Assembly: GCF_900101115.1 (NCBI RefSeq)
Contig: NZ_FNFU01000002.1
Location: 148,689-212,688 of the forward strand
DNA from: Cryobacterium psychrotolerans
GTDB taxonomy: Bacteria > Actinomycetota > Actinomycetes > Actinomycetales > Microbacteriaceae
Reading direction: 5' to 3'
Length of the DNA: 64,000 bases
In this document: positions 28,096 to 36,780 of the stretch, piece after piece
How the letters are laid out: each line of letters starts with the position of its first letter
How positions within the stretch are numbered: position 1 is the stretch's first letter
Notes under the pieces: model-generated
The model's input: the letters and a program-made list of their open reading frames with translations, nothing else
Told to the model about the DNA's origin: nothing
Database searches by the model: none
Made by a program: the position numbers and the translations under genes

Positions 28096-29097
28096 ATGAC
28101 AATGAGGTCAGCTTTGAAGAAGAACACCGTTGTATTCCTGCCCGCACTCGCCGGACTGGCCATGATGGGCCTCGTCGGCTGCAGTGCCGCCGGCTCCCAG
28201 GCTGCAGAAGCCGACTACCCGTCGAAACCGGTCACCTTCGTGGTGCCGTTCGCCGCCGGCGGTCCCTCCACCGTGACGGCCCTGGCCTTCGCCTCCTGCC
28301 TCGAGAAGGGTCTCGGGCAGCCCTTCGTGATCGAGAACCAGCCCGGGGCCAGCGGGGGCCTGGCCATGCAGGAGGTGTCGAGTGCCAAACCGGACGGCTA
28401 CACCCTGACCCTGGGCACGAACGGTCCGCTCGTCATGAACCCCATGATCAACAAGCTCAACTACGGCATCGAAGACTTCACCTCGGTCGGCGTGATGGCG
28501 CAGATGCCCACCGTGCTCGTGGTCGGTGAGGATTCCCCCTACGAGAGCGCCGACGAGTTCTTCGCCGCGGCCGAAAAGCACCCGGGCAAGCTCAGCGTCG
28601 CCATCCCCGGGGCAACGACCTCCGCGGCCATCGAGTTGAAGCGACTGAGCGACGAATATGACATCGAGGTCACCGCCGTTCCCGCCGTCGGCAACGCCGA
28701 GATGACAACGAGCCTGCTCGGCGGTCACGTCGACGCGCTCTTCATCACCGACCACCAGGACGTGCAGTCGCGTATCGATGAGGGGTCGTTCGTACCGCTC
28801 GCCGTGAGCAGCCCGGAACGGGCGGGCTGGTACCCCGATGTGCCGACCCTGGCCGAACAGGGATTCCCTGAGCTCGTCAATGCCGTGTCGGTCTTCGGCG
28901 TTGTCGGACCGAAGGGCCTGCCCGACGCTGTCGTATCCACCCTCGAGGCCGAACTCCAGACCTGTTCGGCCGACCCGGCCGTGATCAAACAGGTGGGCGA
29001 GATGTTCATACCGGAGCAGTTCAGCGGCGCCGGGGCCCTCGACGAGATCTTCGCCGACATGCAGGACCTCTACGAACCCATCCTCGGACAAAAATGA
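28096..29097 (+). CDS. tctC: TctC-family solute-binding lipoprotein
   Basis: The 333-residue lipoprotein has a signal peptide ending in the lipobox LVGC and a TctC/Bug-type mature domain: YPSKPVTFVVPFAAGGPS, VIENQPGASGGLAMQEVSSAKPDG and GNAEMTTSLLGGHVDALFITDHQDV. It delivers a carboxylate to the TctAB permease. ATG 28096 is used; ATG 28102 is an alternative, and a GAGG site lies about ten bases upstream of the first. Its stop overlaps tctB (ATGA). It is a close paralogue of the lipoprotein at 19787-20770. Confidence 0.88.
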   Translation: MTMRSALKKNTVVFLPALAGLAMMGLVGCSAAGSQAAEADYPSKPVTFVVPFAAGGPSTVTALAFASCLEKGLGQPFVIENQPGASGGLAMQEVSSAKPDGYTLTLGTNGPLVMNPMINKLNYGIEDFTSVGVMAQMPTVLVVGEDSPYESADEFFAAAEKHPGKLSVAIPGATTSAAIELKRLSDEYDIEVTAVPAVGNAEMTTSLLGGHVDALFITDHQDVQSRIDEGSFVPLAVSSPERAGWYPDVPTLAEQGFPELVNAVSVFGVVGPKGLPDAVVSTLEAELQTCSADPAVIKQVGEMFIPEQFSGAGALDEIFADMQDLYEPILGQK

Positions 29098-29621
29098 GTG
29101 CCATCAAGCTCGAGGCACCCCAGGGTACTGAGGCCGATCCGGCCGCAACGCCCGGCCGCCATGCGGGCCGCTACCGCCTCGTCCCGCTCGTGTTGCTTGC
29201 GACGGGGATCGCTGCCGTGATCGGATCCTGGCGCCTCACGCTCGGCGAACTCAACAGCCCCGGCCCCGGGCTCTGGCCGTTCGTGGTTTCCGTCGCGGCC
29301 ACGATCGCGGCGGGCATCCTCGCGATCGTTCCCGACACGGAAGCCTACGAGAAATGGACCAGGCGCACGACCATGCTCGCAGGGGGCGTGCTGAGCCTCG
29401 TCGTCTTCATCCTGCTGTTTGAGGCGATCGGCTTCGTCGTTCCCTCCGTCCTCCTGCTCCTGCTCTGGTTGCGAGCGTTCGGCGAGGAGTCCTGGCGCCT
29501 TGCCCTCGTACTTGCCGTCGGCGGCACCGCCGTCTTCTACGTGGGCTTCGCCGTTCTGCTCGGTGTCCCCTTTCCCGACGACATCGTCGTGGGCACCATC
29601 ACCCGACTGATCGGAATGTGA
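29094..29621 (+). CDS. tctB: TctB-family small permease subunit
   Basis: The 175-residue protein has four hydrophobic helices (about residues 24-41, 62-81, 95-128 as a pair, 138-160), the topology of the small subunit of tripartite tricarboxylate transporters. The conserved NSPGPGLWPFVVSVAATI region follows helix 1. It pairs with TctA in the membrane. The ATG overlaps the tctC stop by four bases and tctA starts one base after its own stop, so the three subunits are coupled. Confidence 0.85.
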   Translation: MSAIKLEAPQGTEADPAATPGRHAGRYRLVPLVLLATGIAAVIGSWRLTLGELNSPGPGLWPFVVSVAATIAAGILAIVPDTEAYEKWTRRTTMLAGGVLSLVVFILLFEAIGFVVPSVLLLLLWLRAFGEESWRLALVLAVGGTAVFYVGFAVLLGVPFPDDIVVGTITRLIGM

Positions 29622-29622
29622 C

Positions 29623-31155
29623 ATGGACGTCTTGAACAATCTGGGCCTCGGCTTCTCCGTTGCCTTCGACCCCATGAACCTCCTGTTCGTCTTCGTGGGC
29701 GTGGTCATCGGCACAGCCATCGGCGTGCTGCCGGGTCTCGGCCCGACGGCCACGATCGCTCTCCTGCTGCCGATCACCTACACGATGGATGCCACGAGTG
29801 CCGTGATCATGCTCGCGGGCATCTACTACGGCTCCATGTATGGCGGCACGATCACCTCGGTTCTGCTGCGCATCCCGGGGGAGGCGGCATCCGTCGTCAC
29901 GACCTTTGACGGCTACCAGATGACCAAGCAGGGCCGGGCCGGGCCCGCACTCGGAATCAGCGCGATCGGCAGCTTCATCGGCGGTACCGTGGCCATCATC
30001 GGCCTCACCTTCCTGGCCCCCGTGCTGGCGAAGGTCGCCGTGGCCGTGGGGCCGGCCTCCTACGTGGCCATCATGGTGCTGGGGCTCTTCCTCGTCACGT
30101 CCCTGGGCACGGGGTCCACCATGAAGAGCCTGTGCATGGCCGCGATCGGCCTGCTGCTCTCGACCGTGGGCCAGGACCCGATCACGGGAACGGCACGCTT
30201 CACCTTCGGCATCCCGTCGCTGCTCGGCGGGCTGGACTTTGTGGCGATCGCCATGGGACTGTTCGGCGTCGGCCAGCTGCTGCACAGCCTCGAGCGCACC
30301 GAGAAAGCGCAGGCGATCACGACGAAGATCAGGAATATCTGGCCATCGCGCAAGGACTTTCGCGACTCCTCCGGCGCCATCGCCCGCGGCTCACTGCTCG
30401 GCTTCGTGATCGGGGTTCTGCCCGGTGGCGGCGGCGTCATTTCCTCCCTCGCCTCCTATGCGCTCGAGAAACGGCGCGCGAAAGACCCGTCGAGGTTCGG
30501 GAAGGGAGCGATTGAGGGGGTTGCGGGTCCGGAGACGGCGAACAACGCCTCGTCGACATCCGCTTTCATACCGCTCCTGATCCTCGGCATTCCCTCGAAC
30601 GTTGTGCTCGCGATGCTTTACGGGGCGTTGTTGCTGCAGGGGATCACACCCGGCCCCTCGCTGATCGAGGACCGCCCGGACATCTTCTGGGGCGTCATCG
30701 CGTCGATGTATGTCGGCAACGTGATGCTGTTGATTCTCAACATCCCACTGATCGGCATTTTCATTCAAATGCTGCGCGTTCGAACGGGCATCCTCGCGAC
30801 CTTCGCCCTCATGGTGGTCATGGTGGGCGTGTACTCGATCAACAACAATCCCTTCGACATGTGGGTGGTGTTGATCTTCGGCGTCTTCGGCTGGATCATG
30901 ATCAAGACCGGTTTCGACGCGGGACCACTCGTCCTCGCCTTCATCCTCGGGCCGATTCTCGAGCGGTCGTTTCGTCAGTCGATGCTCATCTCCGGCGGAA
31001 GCTTCGACATCTTCATTACCGATCCGATCTCGGCGACCATCTTTGGGATCCTCGCGGTGTTCCTCGCGTACTCGTTCATCAACAACAGGCGTCGCGCCCG
31101 GGAGGCCACGGCTCCTGCCGCCGTCCCCGTGGACACCCGGGTGGAGGCGAAGTAG
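29623..31155 (+). CDS. tctA: TctA-family large permease subunit
   Basis: The 510-residue membrane protein has about twelve helices and two family glycine-rich motifs: GTAIGVLPGLGPTATIALLLPIT near residue 26 and the second GFVIGVLPGGGGVISSLASYALEK near 260, plus the YYGSMYGGTITSVLLRIPGEA segment. It forms the translocation path of a sodium- or proton-driven carboxylate importer fed by TctC proteins. Length and motifs are normal. It closes the transporter operon; a GATGGC tandem array lies about 50 bases downstream. Confidence 0.92.
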   Translation: MDVLNNLGLGFSVAFDPMNLLFVFVGVVIGTAIGVLPGLGPTATIALLLPITYTMDATSAVIMLAGIYYGSMYGGTITSVLLRIPGEAASVVTTFDGYQMTKQGRAGPALGISAIGSFIGGTVAIIGLTFLAPVLAKVAVAVGPASYVAIMVLGLFLVTSLGTGSTMKSLCMAAIGLLLSTVGQDPITGTARFTFGIPSLLGGLDFVAIAMGLFGVGQLLHSLERTEKAQAITTKIRNIWPSRKDFRDSSGAIARGSLLGFVIGVLPGGGGVISSLASYALEKRRAKDPSRFGKGAIEGVAGPETANNASSTSAFIPLLILGIPSNVVLAMLYGALLLQGITPGPSLIEDRPDIFWGVIASMYVGNVMLLILNIPLIGIFIQMLRVRTGILATFALMVVMVGVYSINNNPFDMWVVLIFGVFGWIMIKTGFDAGPLVLAFILGPILERSFRQSMLISGGSFDIFITDPISATIFGILAVFLAYSFINNRRRAREATAPAAVPVDTRVEAK

Positions 31156-31207
31156 CGCCCCGGCAGGCACGCCGCGCGTGCAGCGATTGGACGTGCGAAG
31201 CTCAGGC

Positions 31208-31231
31208 GATGGCGATGGCGATGGCGATGGC
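31208..31231. repeat. Four tandem GATGGC hexamers
   Basis: A perfect (GATGGC)4 array lies between tctA and the aldo/keto reductase gene. It is noncoding and close upstream of the reductase, so copy changes could alter promoter spacing. Confidence 0.75.
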
Positions 31232-31283
31232 GGGCCGTCGTCATCTGGCTGCGGCGGCGGCTCGGGTCTGCCAGCATTGAGGC

Positions 31284-32309
31284 ATGACCTATGCGCCCTC
31301 TGACAGCAGATACGAGTCCATGCCGTACCGGCGATCCGGTCGGAGCGGCCTCCAGCTCCCCGCGATTTCCCTCGGCCTGTGGCAGAACTTCGGCCATGAC
31401 AGGCCGATCGACACGCAGCGCGCGATCCTGCGCCGCGCCTTCGACCTCGGAATCACGCACTTCGACCTGGCCAACAACTACGGCCCGCCCTACGGCAGCG
31501 CCGAGACGAACTTCGGCCGGATCTTCCGTGAGGACTTCACCGCCCACCGCGACGAGCTGATCATCTCCACCAAGGCCGGCTACGACATGTGGCCGGGGCC
31601 GTACGGCAACTTCGGCTCACGCAAGTACCTGCTGTCCAGCCTCGACCAGTCCCTGGACCGGATGGGCCTCGACTACGTCGACATCTTCTACTCGCACCGC
31701 GCCGACCCCGACACTCCGCTGGAAGAGACCATGGGCGCGCTGCACACCGCGGTCACCAGCGGCCGGGCGCTCTACGCCGGCATCTCGTCTTACTCGCCGG
31801 AGCGCACCCGGCAGGCGGCCGCGATCCTGGCCGACCTCGGCACCCCGCTGCTCATCCACCAGCCGTCGTATTCGATGTTCAACCGGTGGATCGAAGGCGA
31901 GCTGCTCGATACCCTCGCCGACCTGGGCGCCGGCTGCATCGCGTTCTCGCCGCTGGCGCAGGGCCTGCTGACCGACCGGTACCTGACCGGGGTGCCCCAG
32001 GGCTCCCGCGCGGCTTCGGCGGGTTCGATGAGCGACAGCATGATCAACGAGGAGACGCTCGGCCACATCCGCGCGCTCACCGAGATCGCGGCGGGCCGCG
32101 GGCAGTCGCTCGCGCAGCTCGCCCTGGCCTGGGCCCTGCGCGGAGGCGCAGTCACCTCCGCGCTGGTCGGCGCGTCATCCGTGGCGCAGCTGGAGACCAA
32201 CGTCGCGGCCCTCGCGAACCTGGCCTTCGACGCCGACGAGCTCGCCGCCATCGACGAGCACGCCGTCGACCTGGCCATCAACCTCTGGGCCGAGTCGGGC
32301 GCCGTCTAG
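31284..32309 (+). CDS. Aldo/keto reductase (YghZ/Gpr-like)
   Basis: The 341-residue TIM-barrel NADPH reductase has the aldo/keto tetrad in FDLANNYGPPYGSAE (Asp, Tyr), ISTKAGYDM (Lys) and YSHRADPDTP (His). The KAGYDMWPGPYG insertion and length match the YghZ (L-glyceraldehyde-3-phosphate reductase/methylglyoxal) branch. It probably detoxifies small aldehydes. It stands alone, following the transporter operon after 128 bases and converging on purQ. Confidence 0.87.
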   Translation: MTYAPSDSRYESMPYRRSGRSGLQLPAISLGLWQNFGHDRPIDTQRAILRRAFDLGITHFDLANNYGPPYGSAETNFGRIFREDFTAHRDELIISTKAGYDMWPGPYGNFGSRKYLLSSLDQSLDRMGLDYVDIFYSHRADPDTPLEETMGALHTAVTSGRALYAGISSYSPERTRQAAAILADLGTPLLIHQPSYSMFNRWIEGELLDTLADLGAGCIAFSPLAQGLLTDRYLTGVPQGSRAASAGSMSDSMINEETLGHIRALTEIAAGRGQSLAQLALAWALRGGAVTSALVGASSVAQLETNVAALANLAFDADELAAIDEHAVDLAINLWAESGAV

Positions 32310-32325
32310 CGCCCGCGGCGCGTTC

Positions 32326-32382
32326 CGCCGAGAGTCGCCGTTCCTGCCGAGAGTCGCCGTTAGACCGGCGATTCTCGGCGCA
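32326..32382. terminator. Palindrome, family B
   Basis: Direct GCCGAGAGTCGCCGTT words followed by the inverted GGCGATTCTCGGCG arm lie between the convergent aldo/keto reductase and purQ genes. Relatives are at 46423-46498 and 56805-56899. Confidence 0.62.
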
Positions 32383-32406
32383 ATCGGCGAACTTCGACGC
32401 CTCGGG

Positions 32407-32495
32407 GCCGTGCGCGTCGAGTTTGACGGATGCGGTCGAGCTTGCCTGGTCTGCCGGCCAAAGCCGACCGGAACAGGCAAGCTCGGCGAACCAGG
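32407..32495. repeat. GTCGAG-type repeat, family F
   Basis: GCGTCGAGTTTGACGG and GCGGTCGAGCTTGCCTG words are followed by the inverted CAGGCAAGCTCGGCGAAC form, adjoining a family B element. A very similar composite is at 46545-46610. Confidence 0.6.
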
Positions 32496-32499
32496 CCCG

Positions 32500-33198
32500 C
32501 TAGCGCGAGACCAGCGCCCGTTCGATCGCGGAGGCGAAGAACGTGAGCCCGTCGACGCCGGAACGCATTGCGTCGGCGGTGTCGGGGCCGAAGCCGGGCT
32601 CGACGGCGTGCTCGGGGTGCGGCATCAGGCCCACGACGTTCCCGCGGGCGTTCGACACGCCGGCGATGTCGTTCAGCGAGCCGTTCGGGTTGACCTCGAG
32701 GTAGCGCGCGACGACGCGACCTTCGCCCTCGAGGCGGGCGATCGCGTCGGCCGAGGCCGTGAAGCCGCCCTCGCCGTTCTTGAGCGGGATGGTGATCTCC
32801 TGGCCGGCCTCGAAGCTGCCGGTCCAGTCGGTGGCGTTGTTCTCGATGCGCAGCTTCTGGTCCCGGCAGATGAACCGGCCGTGGTCGTTGCGGATCAGCC
32901 CGCCCTCGAGCAGGTGCGCCTCGGCGAGCATCTGGAAGCCGTTGCAGATGCCGAGCACCGGCATCCCCTTGTTCGCGGCGTCGATGACCTCGGCCATGAT
33001 CGGCGAGAGGCTCGCGATCGCGCCGGCGCGCAGGTAGTCGCCGTAGCTGAATCCGCCCGGCAGGACGAGCGCGTCGACGCCGTGCAGGTCGTGCTCGCCG
33101 TGCCAGAGGGCGACCGGCTCGGCGCCGGCGAGCCGGATCGCGCGCTGGGCGTCCCGGTCGTCGAGCGAGCCCGGGAAGGTGACGACGCCGATGCGCAT
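32500..33198 (-). CDS. purQ: FGAM synthase glutaminase subunit
   Basis: The 232-residue class I glutamine amidotransferase releases ammonia for PurL. The nucleophile Cys lies in [11 protein letters not shown] and the His/Glu pair in [10 protein letters not shown]; the opening [17 protein letters not shown] is diagnostic. The ATG overlaps the purS stop by one base. The partner purL is on the same strand but 15.5 kb downstream, behind the catabolic island. Confidence 0.96.
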   Translation of the reverse strand: MRIGVVTFPGSLDDRDAQRAIRLAGAEPVALWHGEHDLHGVDALVLPGGFSYGDYLRAGAIASLSPIMAEVIDAANKGMPVLGICNGFQMLAEAHLLEGGLIRNDHGRFICRDQKLRIENNATDWTGSFEAGQEITIPLKNGEGGFTASADAIARLEGEGRVVARYLEVNPNGSLNDIAGVSNARGNVVGLMPHPEHAVEPGFGPDTADAMRSGVDGLTFFASAIERALVSR

Positions 33199-33467
33199 CA
33201 GTGCGTCTCTCCGGCGGGCGCCTCCAGCACGTGGATGCCGACGACGTCCTCGATCACCGAGTTGGAGAGCACGCTGTCGGCGAGTTCCTGCACCTCGGCG
33301 AGCACGGCGTCATCAACATGACCGGCGACGGTGATCTCGAACCGCTTGCCGACGCGCACGCCGGAGAAACGGGTCTTACCAAGCCGACCGAGGGCGCCGG
33401 CGACGGCTTTTCCCTGGGGGTCAAGCAGCTCGGCCTTGGGCATAACTTCTACGACGATGGTTGGCAT
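33198..33467 (-). CDS. purS: FGAM synthase accessory subunit
   Basis: The 89-residue protein has the PurS fold: [27 protein letters not shown], a central [12 protein letters not shown] strand and [22 protein letters not shown] at the end. It bridges PurQ and PurL. ATG 33467 gives the conserved N-terminus [11 protein letters not shown]. It is coupled to purQ and slightly longer than the usual 80-84 residues because of a short C-terminal tail (EAPAGETH). Confidence 0.94.
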   Translation of the reverse strand: MPTIVVEVMPKAELLDPQGKAVAGALGRLGKTRFSGVRVGKRFEITVAGHVDDAVLAEVQELADSVLSNSVIEDVVGIHVLEAPAGETH

Positions 33468-33543
33468 GGGGCTCACTCCGGAGGCGTCGGGGGGCGGACT
33501 CCCCAATTCTACAGGCCGTCCCCGGCCGGCCTGTCCCGGCCGG

Positions 33544-34860
33544 TCACGCTTCTGCGGTGAGCCCGCTCTGGCCGAGCAGGATGCCCCGCAGCACGTCCCG
33601 AATCGCCGCGACGCCCTCGTAGGTTTCGACGAAGCTCGTACTCAGCGGCGACAGGCCGATCCGCAGGCCGTCGGGCGCGCGGAAGTCGGGGATCACGTCG
33701 TGCTCCCAGAGCGTCTTCGTGACCTGGCGCATCGCCGGGTGGTTCACGGTGAGGTGCCCCCCGCGGTGGGTATGCTCGCGCGGCGACGCCACGGTCACGC
33801 CCAGCGGCACCAGCCAGGCGTCGACGAGGGTCAGGGCGAATTCGGTCAGGGCCACGGATTTCGCCCGTAGCTGCTCCATCCCGGCTTCCTCGATCATCGC
33901 GATGGTGTCCTGCATCGCGAGCATGCCGACGACGGCCGGCGTGCCGCTCATGAAACGGCGGATGCCGGTGGCCGGCACGTACCCCGGGCCCATCGTGAAG
34001 ACATCCTTCGTGCCCATCCAGCCCTGGATCGGCTGGGTGAGCACGTCCTGCAGGTCGCTGCGCACGTAGCCGAACGCGGGAGCGCCCGGACCGCCGCTGA
34101 GGTACTTGTAGGAGCAGCCGACGGCCAGGTCGACGTCGCACAGGTCGAGCTCGACCGGGACGGACCCGACGGAGTGGCTGAGGTCCCAGAGCACCAGGGC
34201 TCCCTCGGCATGGGCGACCTGCGTGATCTCGCGCATGTCGGCGAGGAAGCCGGAGCGGTAGGCGACATGGCTGAGCAGCACAAGCGAGGTCTGCGGGCCG
34301 ACGGCGCGGCGCACCTGCTCGACGGTGACGCCGCCGGCCGGGTCGGGGCGCAGCCAGCGGAGGGTGAGTCCGCGCTCGGCGGCGATGCCCTCGAGCACGT
34401 AGCGGTCGGTGGGGAAGTTGTCGCTGTCGAGCACGATCTCGGTGCGGCCGGGGCGCGAGTCCACGGCGGCACGGGCGAGCTTGTAGAGCAGTACCGTGGT
34501 GGAATCGCCGATGAAGACCTGCCCGCCAGCGGCGCCGAGCGCGGCGCGGCCGAGGTCGTCGCCGATGGTGAGCGGCAGCTCCATCCACTCCTCGTCCCAG
34601 CCTCGGATCAGGCGGGTGGCCCAGGCGCCGGTCAGGAACTCGGTGATCCGCTCCACGCCGGCCAGTGTGGGCCGGCCGAGCGAGTTGCCGTCCAGGTAGG
34701 CCACGGGGTCAGGCTGCGGCCCGTCCGGGTCGGAGCCGGCCTCGGTGCCGACGAACCTGGCCCGGTAGTGCGCGAGCCCGTCGATGCGGTCCATCCGCCG
34801 GGCGAACGCGATGTGGGCGTCCAGGCCGCCGCCGACGACGGGGGTGGTGCTGGGGGTCAT
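33544..34860 (-). CDS. kynU: Kynureninase
   Basis: The 438-residue PLP enzyme cleaves kynurenine to anthranilate and alanine. Signatures are YLDGNSLGRPTLAGVERI, the substrate/PLP contacts in FIGDSTTVLLYKLARA, DLSHSVGSVPV, and the PLP lysine at residue 252 in GCSYKYLSGGPGAPAFGYV. The ATG overlaps the stop of the upstream amidohydrolase (ATGA). Together with kynA and that hydrolase it completes a tryptophan-to-anthranilate route. The fate of anthranilate is not encoded in this window. Confidence 0.94.
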   Translation of the reverse strand: MTPSTTPVVGGGLDAHIAFARRMDRIDGLAHYRARFVGTEAGSDPDGPQPDPVAYLDGNSLGRPTLAGVERITEFLTGAWATRLIRGWDEEWMELPLTIGDDLGRAALGAAGGQVFIGDSTTVLLYKLARAAVDSRPGRTEIVLDSDNFPTDRYVLEGIAAERGLTLRWLRPDPAGGVTVEQVRRAVGPQTSLVLLSHVAYRSGFLADMREITQVAHAEGALVLWDLSHSVGSVPVELDLCDVDLAVGCSYKYLSGGPGAPAFGYVRSDLQDVLTQPIQGWMGTKDVFTMGPGYVPATGIRRFMSGTPAVVGMLAMQDTIAMIEEAGMEQLRAKSVALTEFALTLVDAWLVPLGVTVASPREHTHRGGHLTVNHPAMRQVTKTLWEHDVIPDFRAPDGLRIGLSPLSTSFVETYEGVAAIRDVLRGILLGQSGLTAEA

Positions 34861-35765
34861 ACGTATTCCTCGAGCTCGGAGCGGCTGAGCGCGCGTGCGG
34901 TGCACACCCATTCGGCGAATCCGGCCGGATCGGTCGGGCGCTCGCCGGGTATAACGCTAACGGTGCCGTGCGCGTTCGCGCTCGCCGAGCCGGCGGCGGG
35001 GAAGGCGGAGGTGAGGGCACCGAGCACCTCGTCCGGCGACATCCCGATGCGAAGCAGCGCGTCGATTTCGCGGCGGTTGAGCCCGAGCGGCAGCGGTCCG
35101 TTGCCGAGGTCGGTGCCGTAGAGCACCCGTCCGCCATGCGCGTGGAAGCGGCGCAGGTTGTCGGAGGCGCGGGCGAAGTCGTCGGTGGGCTCGCCCCAGC
35201 CGTGGATGTCCAGGGTGCTGATCCAGGTCATCTGCCCGGCCATCGCGTCGACGAGTTCGTCCACGAGGCGCTCGCTGAACGGGGTGTGCGCCAGTACGTC
35301 GACGCCGGCGATGAAGGCGCGCACGGCCTGGCCGACCCCCTCTGCGTGGGCGACGACCGGCGTGGAGCGCTCGTGGGCCCGGGCGATGATCGCCGCGAGC
35401 ACGTCGGTGCCGAGCACGGGGCCGGCCACCGAGTTGAGGGTGACCTTGATCACGGATGCCCCTCCCGCCAGCTGGCGGTCGACGGCCGCGGCGGCATCCT
35501 CCGCCGTCGCCACCTCGCAGACGCTGCCGGCCGGAGCCCAGGACTGGGCGCCCGGGTAGCCGCCGGGAGCGGCGAGGAACTGGCCGGCGTGGGCGACTGC
35601 GAGCGGCGAAGAGCCGGTCCCGCTCGCCGCGGTGCCGCCGGGCTCCGGCGTCCAGCCGCCCAGGTCGACGACCCGGGCGATCCCGCCGGCGGCGAGGGCG
35701 GAGGGGTCGATCAGTGCCAGGTGCACGTGGGCGTCGAGGAACCAGGGGAGCACGGTGCCGCTCAC
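34857..35765 (-). CDS. Amidohydrolase-superfamily protein in the kynurenine operon
   Basis: The 302-residue TIM-barrel hydrolase has the metal-binding pattern of the amidohydrolase superfamily: DAHVHL (His13, His15), SVIKVTL (Lys), VVAHAEG and VLAHTPF (His residues) and YGTDLGN (Asp). GTG 35765 overlaps the kynA stop (GTGA) and its own stop overlaps the kynU start, so it sits inside the pathway. The step between TDO and kynureninase is N-formylkynurenine hydrolysis, and no KynB or alpha/beta-hydrolase formamidase is present, so this enzyme is a candidate replacement formamidase. That role is inferred from position only. Confidence 0.75.
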   Translation of the reverse strand: MSGTVLPWFLDAHVHLALIDPSALAAGGIARVVDLGGWTPEPGGTAASGTGSSPLAVAHAGQFLAAPGGYPGAQSWAPAGSVCEVATAEDAAAAVDRQLAGGASVIKVTLNSVAGPVLGTDVLAAIIARAHERSTPVVAHAEGVGQAVRAFIAGVDVLAHTPFSERLVDELVDAMAGQMTWISTLDIHGWGEPTDDFARASDNLRRFHAHGGRVLYGTDLGNGPLPLGLNRREIDALLRIGMSPDEVLGALTSAFPAAGSASANAHGTVSVIPGERPTDPAGFAEWVCTARALSRSELEEYV

Positions 35766-36616
35766 GTTCCGACCTCCGTGCGCACGGCGAAGAGCTCCGG
35801 GAAGAAGGTCAGTTCCAGCGCCTTCCGCAGGAAGGCCGCGCCGCTCGATCCGCCGGTTCCCGACTTCATGCCGATGATGCGCTGCACGGTCTTGAGGTGG
35901 CGGAAGCGCCAGAGCTGGAAGTTGTCCTCGAGGTCGACGAGTTCCTCGCACGCCTCGTAGGCGGCCCAGTGCTCCGTGGCGTTCTCGTAGATGCGGCGGA
36001 AGACCTGCACGAGTTCCGGGTGCAGCTCCCAGGCCTCGGTGACATCGCGCTCGAGCACGGCGGCCGGGATGTCGTGGCCGGCGCGGTGCAGGTAGCGGAG
36101 GAACTCGTCGTAGATGCTCGGGGCGTCAAGCACCTCGCTGAGCAGGGCGTGCGCATCCGGGTCGCTGTCGAAGACGCTGAGCATGCGGCGGTTCTTGTTG
36201 CCGAGCGCGAACTCGACCGCGCGGTACTGGTAGGACTGGAAGCCGGAGGAGTTGCCGAGGAACCCGCGGAACTGGGCGTATTCGGTCGGGGTGAGCGTGG
36301 CCAGAACCGACCACTGCTCGGTCAGCGTGCGCTGGATGTGCTTGACCCGGGCGATCGCCTTGAGCGCAGGGGCGAGCTGGTCGGTGCGGAGGAACTCGGT
36401 CGCCGCCCGGAGCTCGTGCAGCACGAGCTTAAGCCACAGCTCGGTCGTCTGGTGCTGGATGATGAAGAGGAGCTCGTCGTGGTGCTCGGGAGTGCTGACG
36501 GGCTTCTGCGCGCTGAGCAGCGTGTCGAGGGCGAGGTAGGAGCCGTAGCTCATCTTGTCCCGGAAATCGGTCACGATCTCCGGATCGAACTCGCGGGTAT
36601 TGTGCTCAACCGGCAT
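35762..36616 (-). CDS. kynA: Tryptophan 2,3-dioxygenase
   Basis: The 284-residue haem enzyme opens tryptophan to N-formylkynurenine. It has distal His55 in [14 protein letters not shown] and the axial haem ligand His240 in [28 protein letters not shown] 36616 follows a strong GGAAAGGG site; the frame is open further upstream but unconserved. It is the first gene of a three-gene, fully overlapping operon and is divergent from a TetR gene across 164 bases. Length and motifs are normal. Confidence 0.96.
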   Translation of the reverse strand: MPVEHNTREFDPEIVTDFRDKMSYGSYLALDTLLSAQKPVSTPEHHDELLFIIQHQTTELWLKLVLHELRAATEFLRTDQLAPALKAIARVKHIQRTLTEQWSVLATLTPTEYAQFRGFLGNSSGFQSYQYRAVEFALGNKNRRMLSVFDSDPDAHALLSEVLDAPSIYDEFLRYLHRAGHDIPAAVLERDVTEAWELHPELVQVFRRIYENATEHWAAYEACEELVDLEDNFQLWRFRHLKTVQRIIGMKSGTGGSSGAAFLRKALELTFFPELFAVRTEVGT

Positions 36617-36767
36617 GGGGATTTCCCTTTCCGAACCGGGCGAGCTTGTGGCCACGATGCCAGGTTCCATTGTCTGAATTCTCAGTGTTACGAGCTTCCC
36701 ATGCAACTCAGCGCCCGCGAGACGCCTGGGCGGAGGATTCCCTCCGTGAATTGGGTCCCAGTGGTCC

Positions 36768-36773
36768 TAGACT
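36768..36773 (+). promoter_or_regulatory. -10 box of a probable leaderless TetR gene
   Basis: TAGACT lies seven bases before ATG 36781. No ribosome binding site precedes the start. Confidence 0.45.
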
Positions 36774-36780
36774 CGGGGCC

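Noticed and set aside
31208-31231. GATGGC array as a coding repeat
   Set aside because: It lies between two well-defined genes in no supported frame; I treat it as a noncoding simple repeat.
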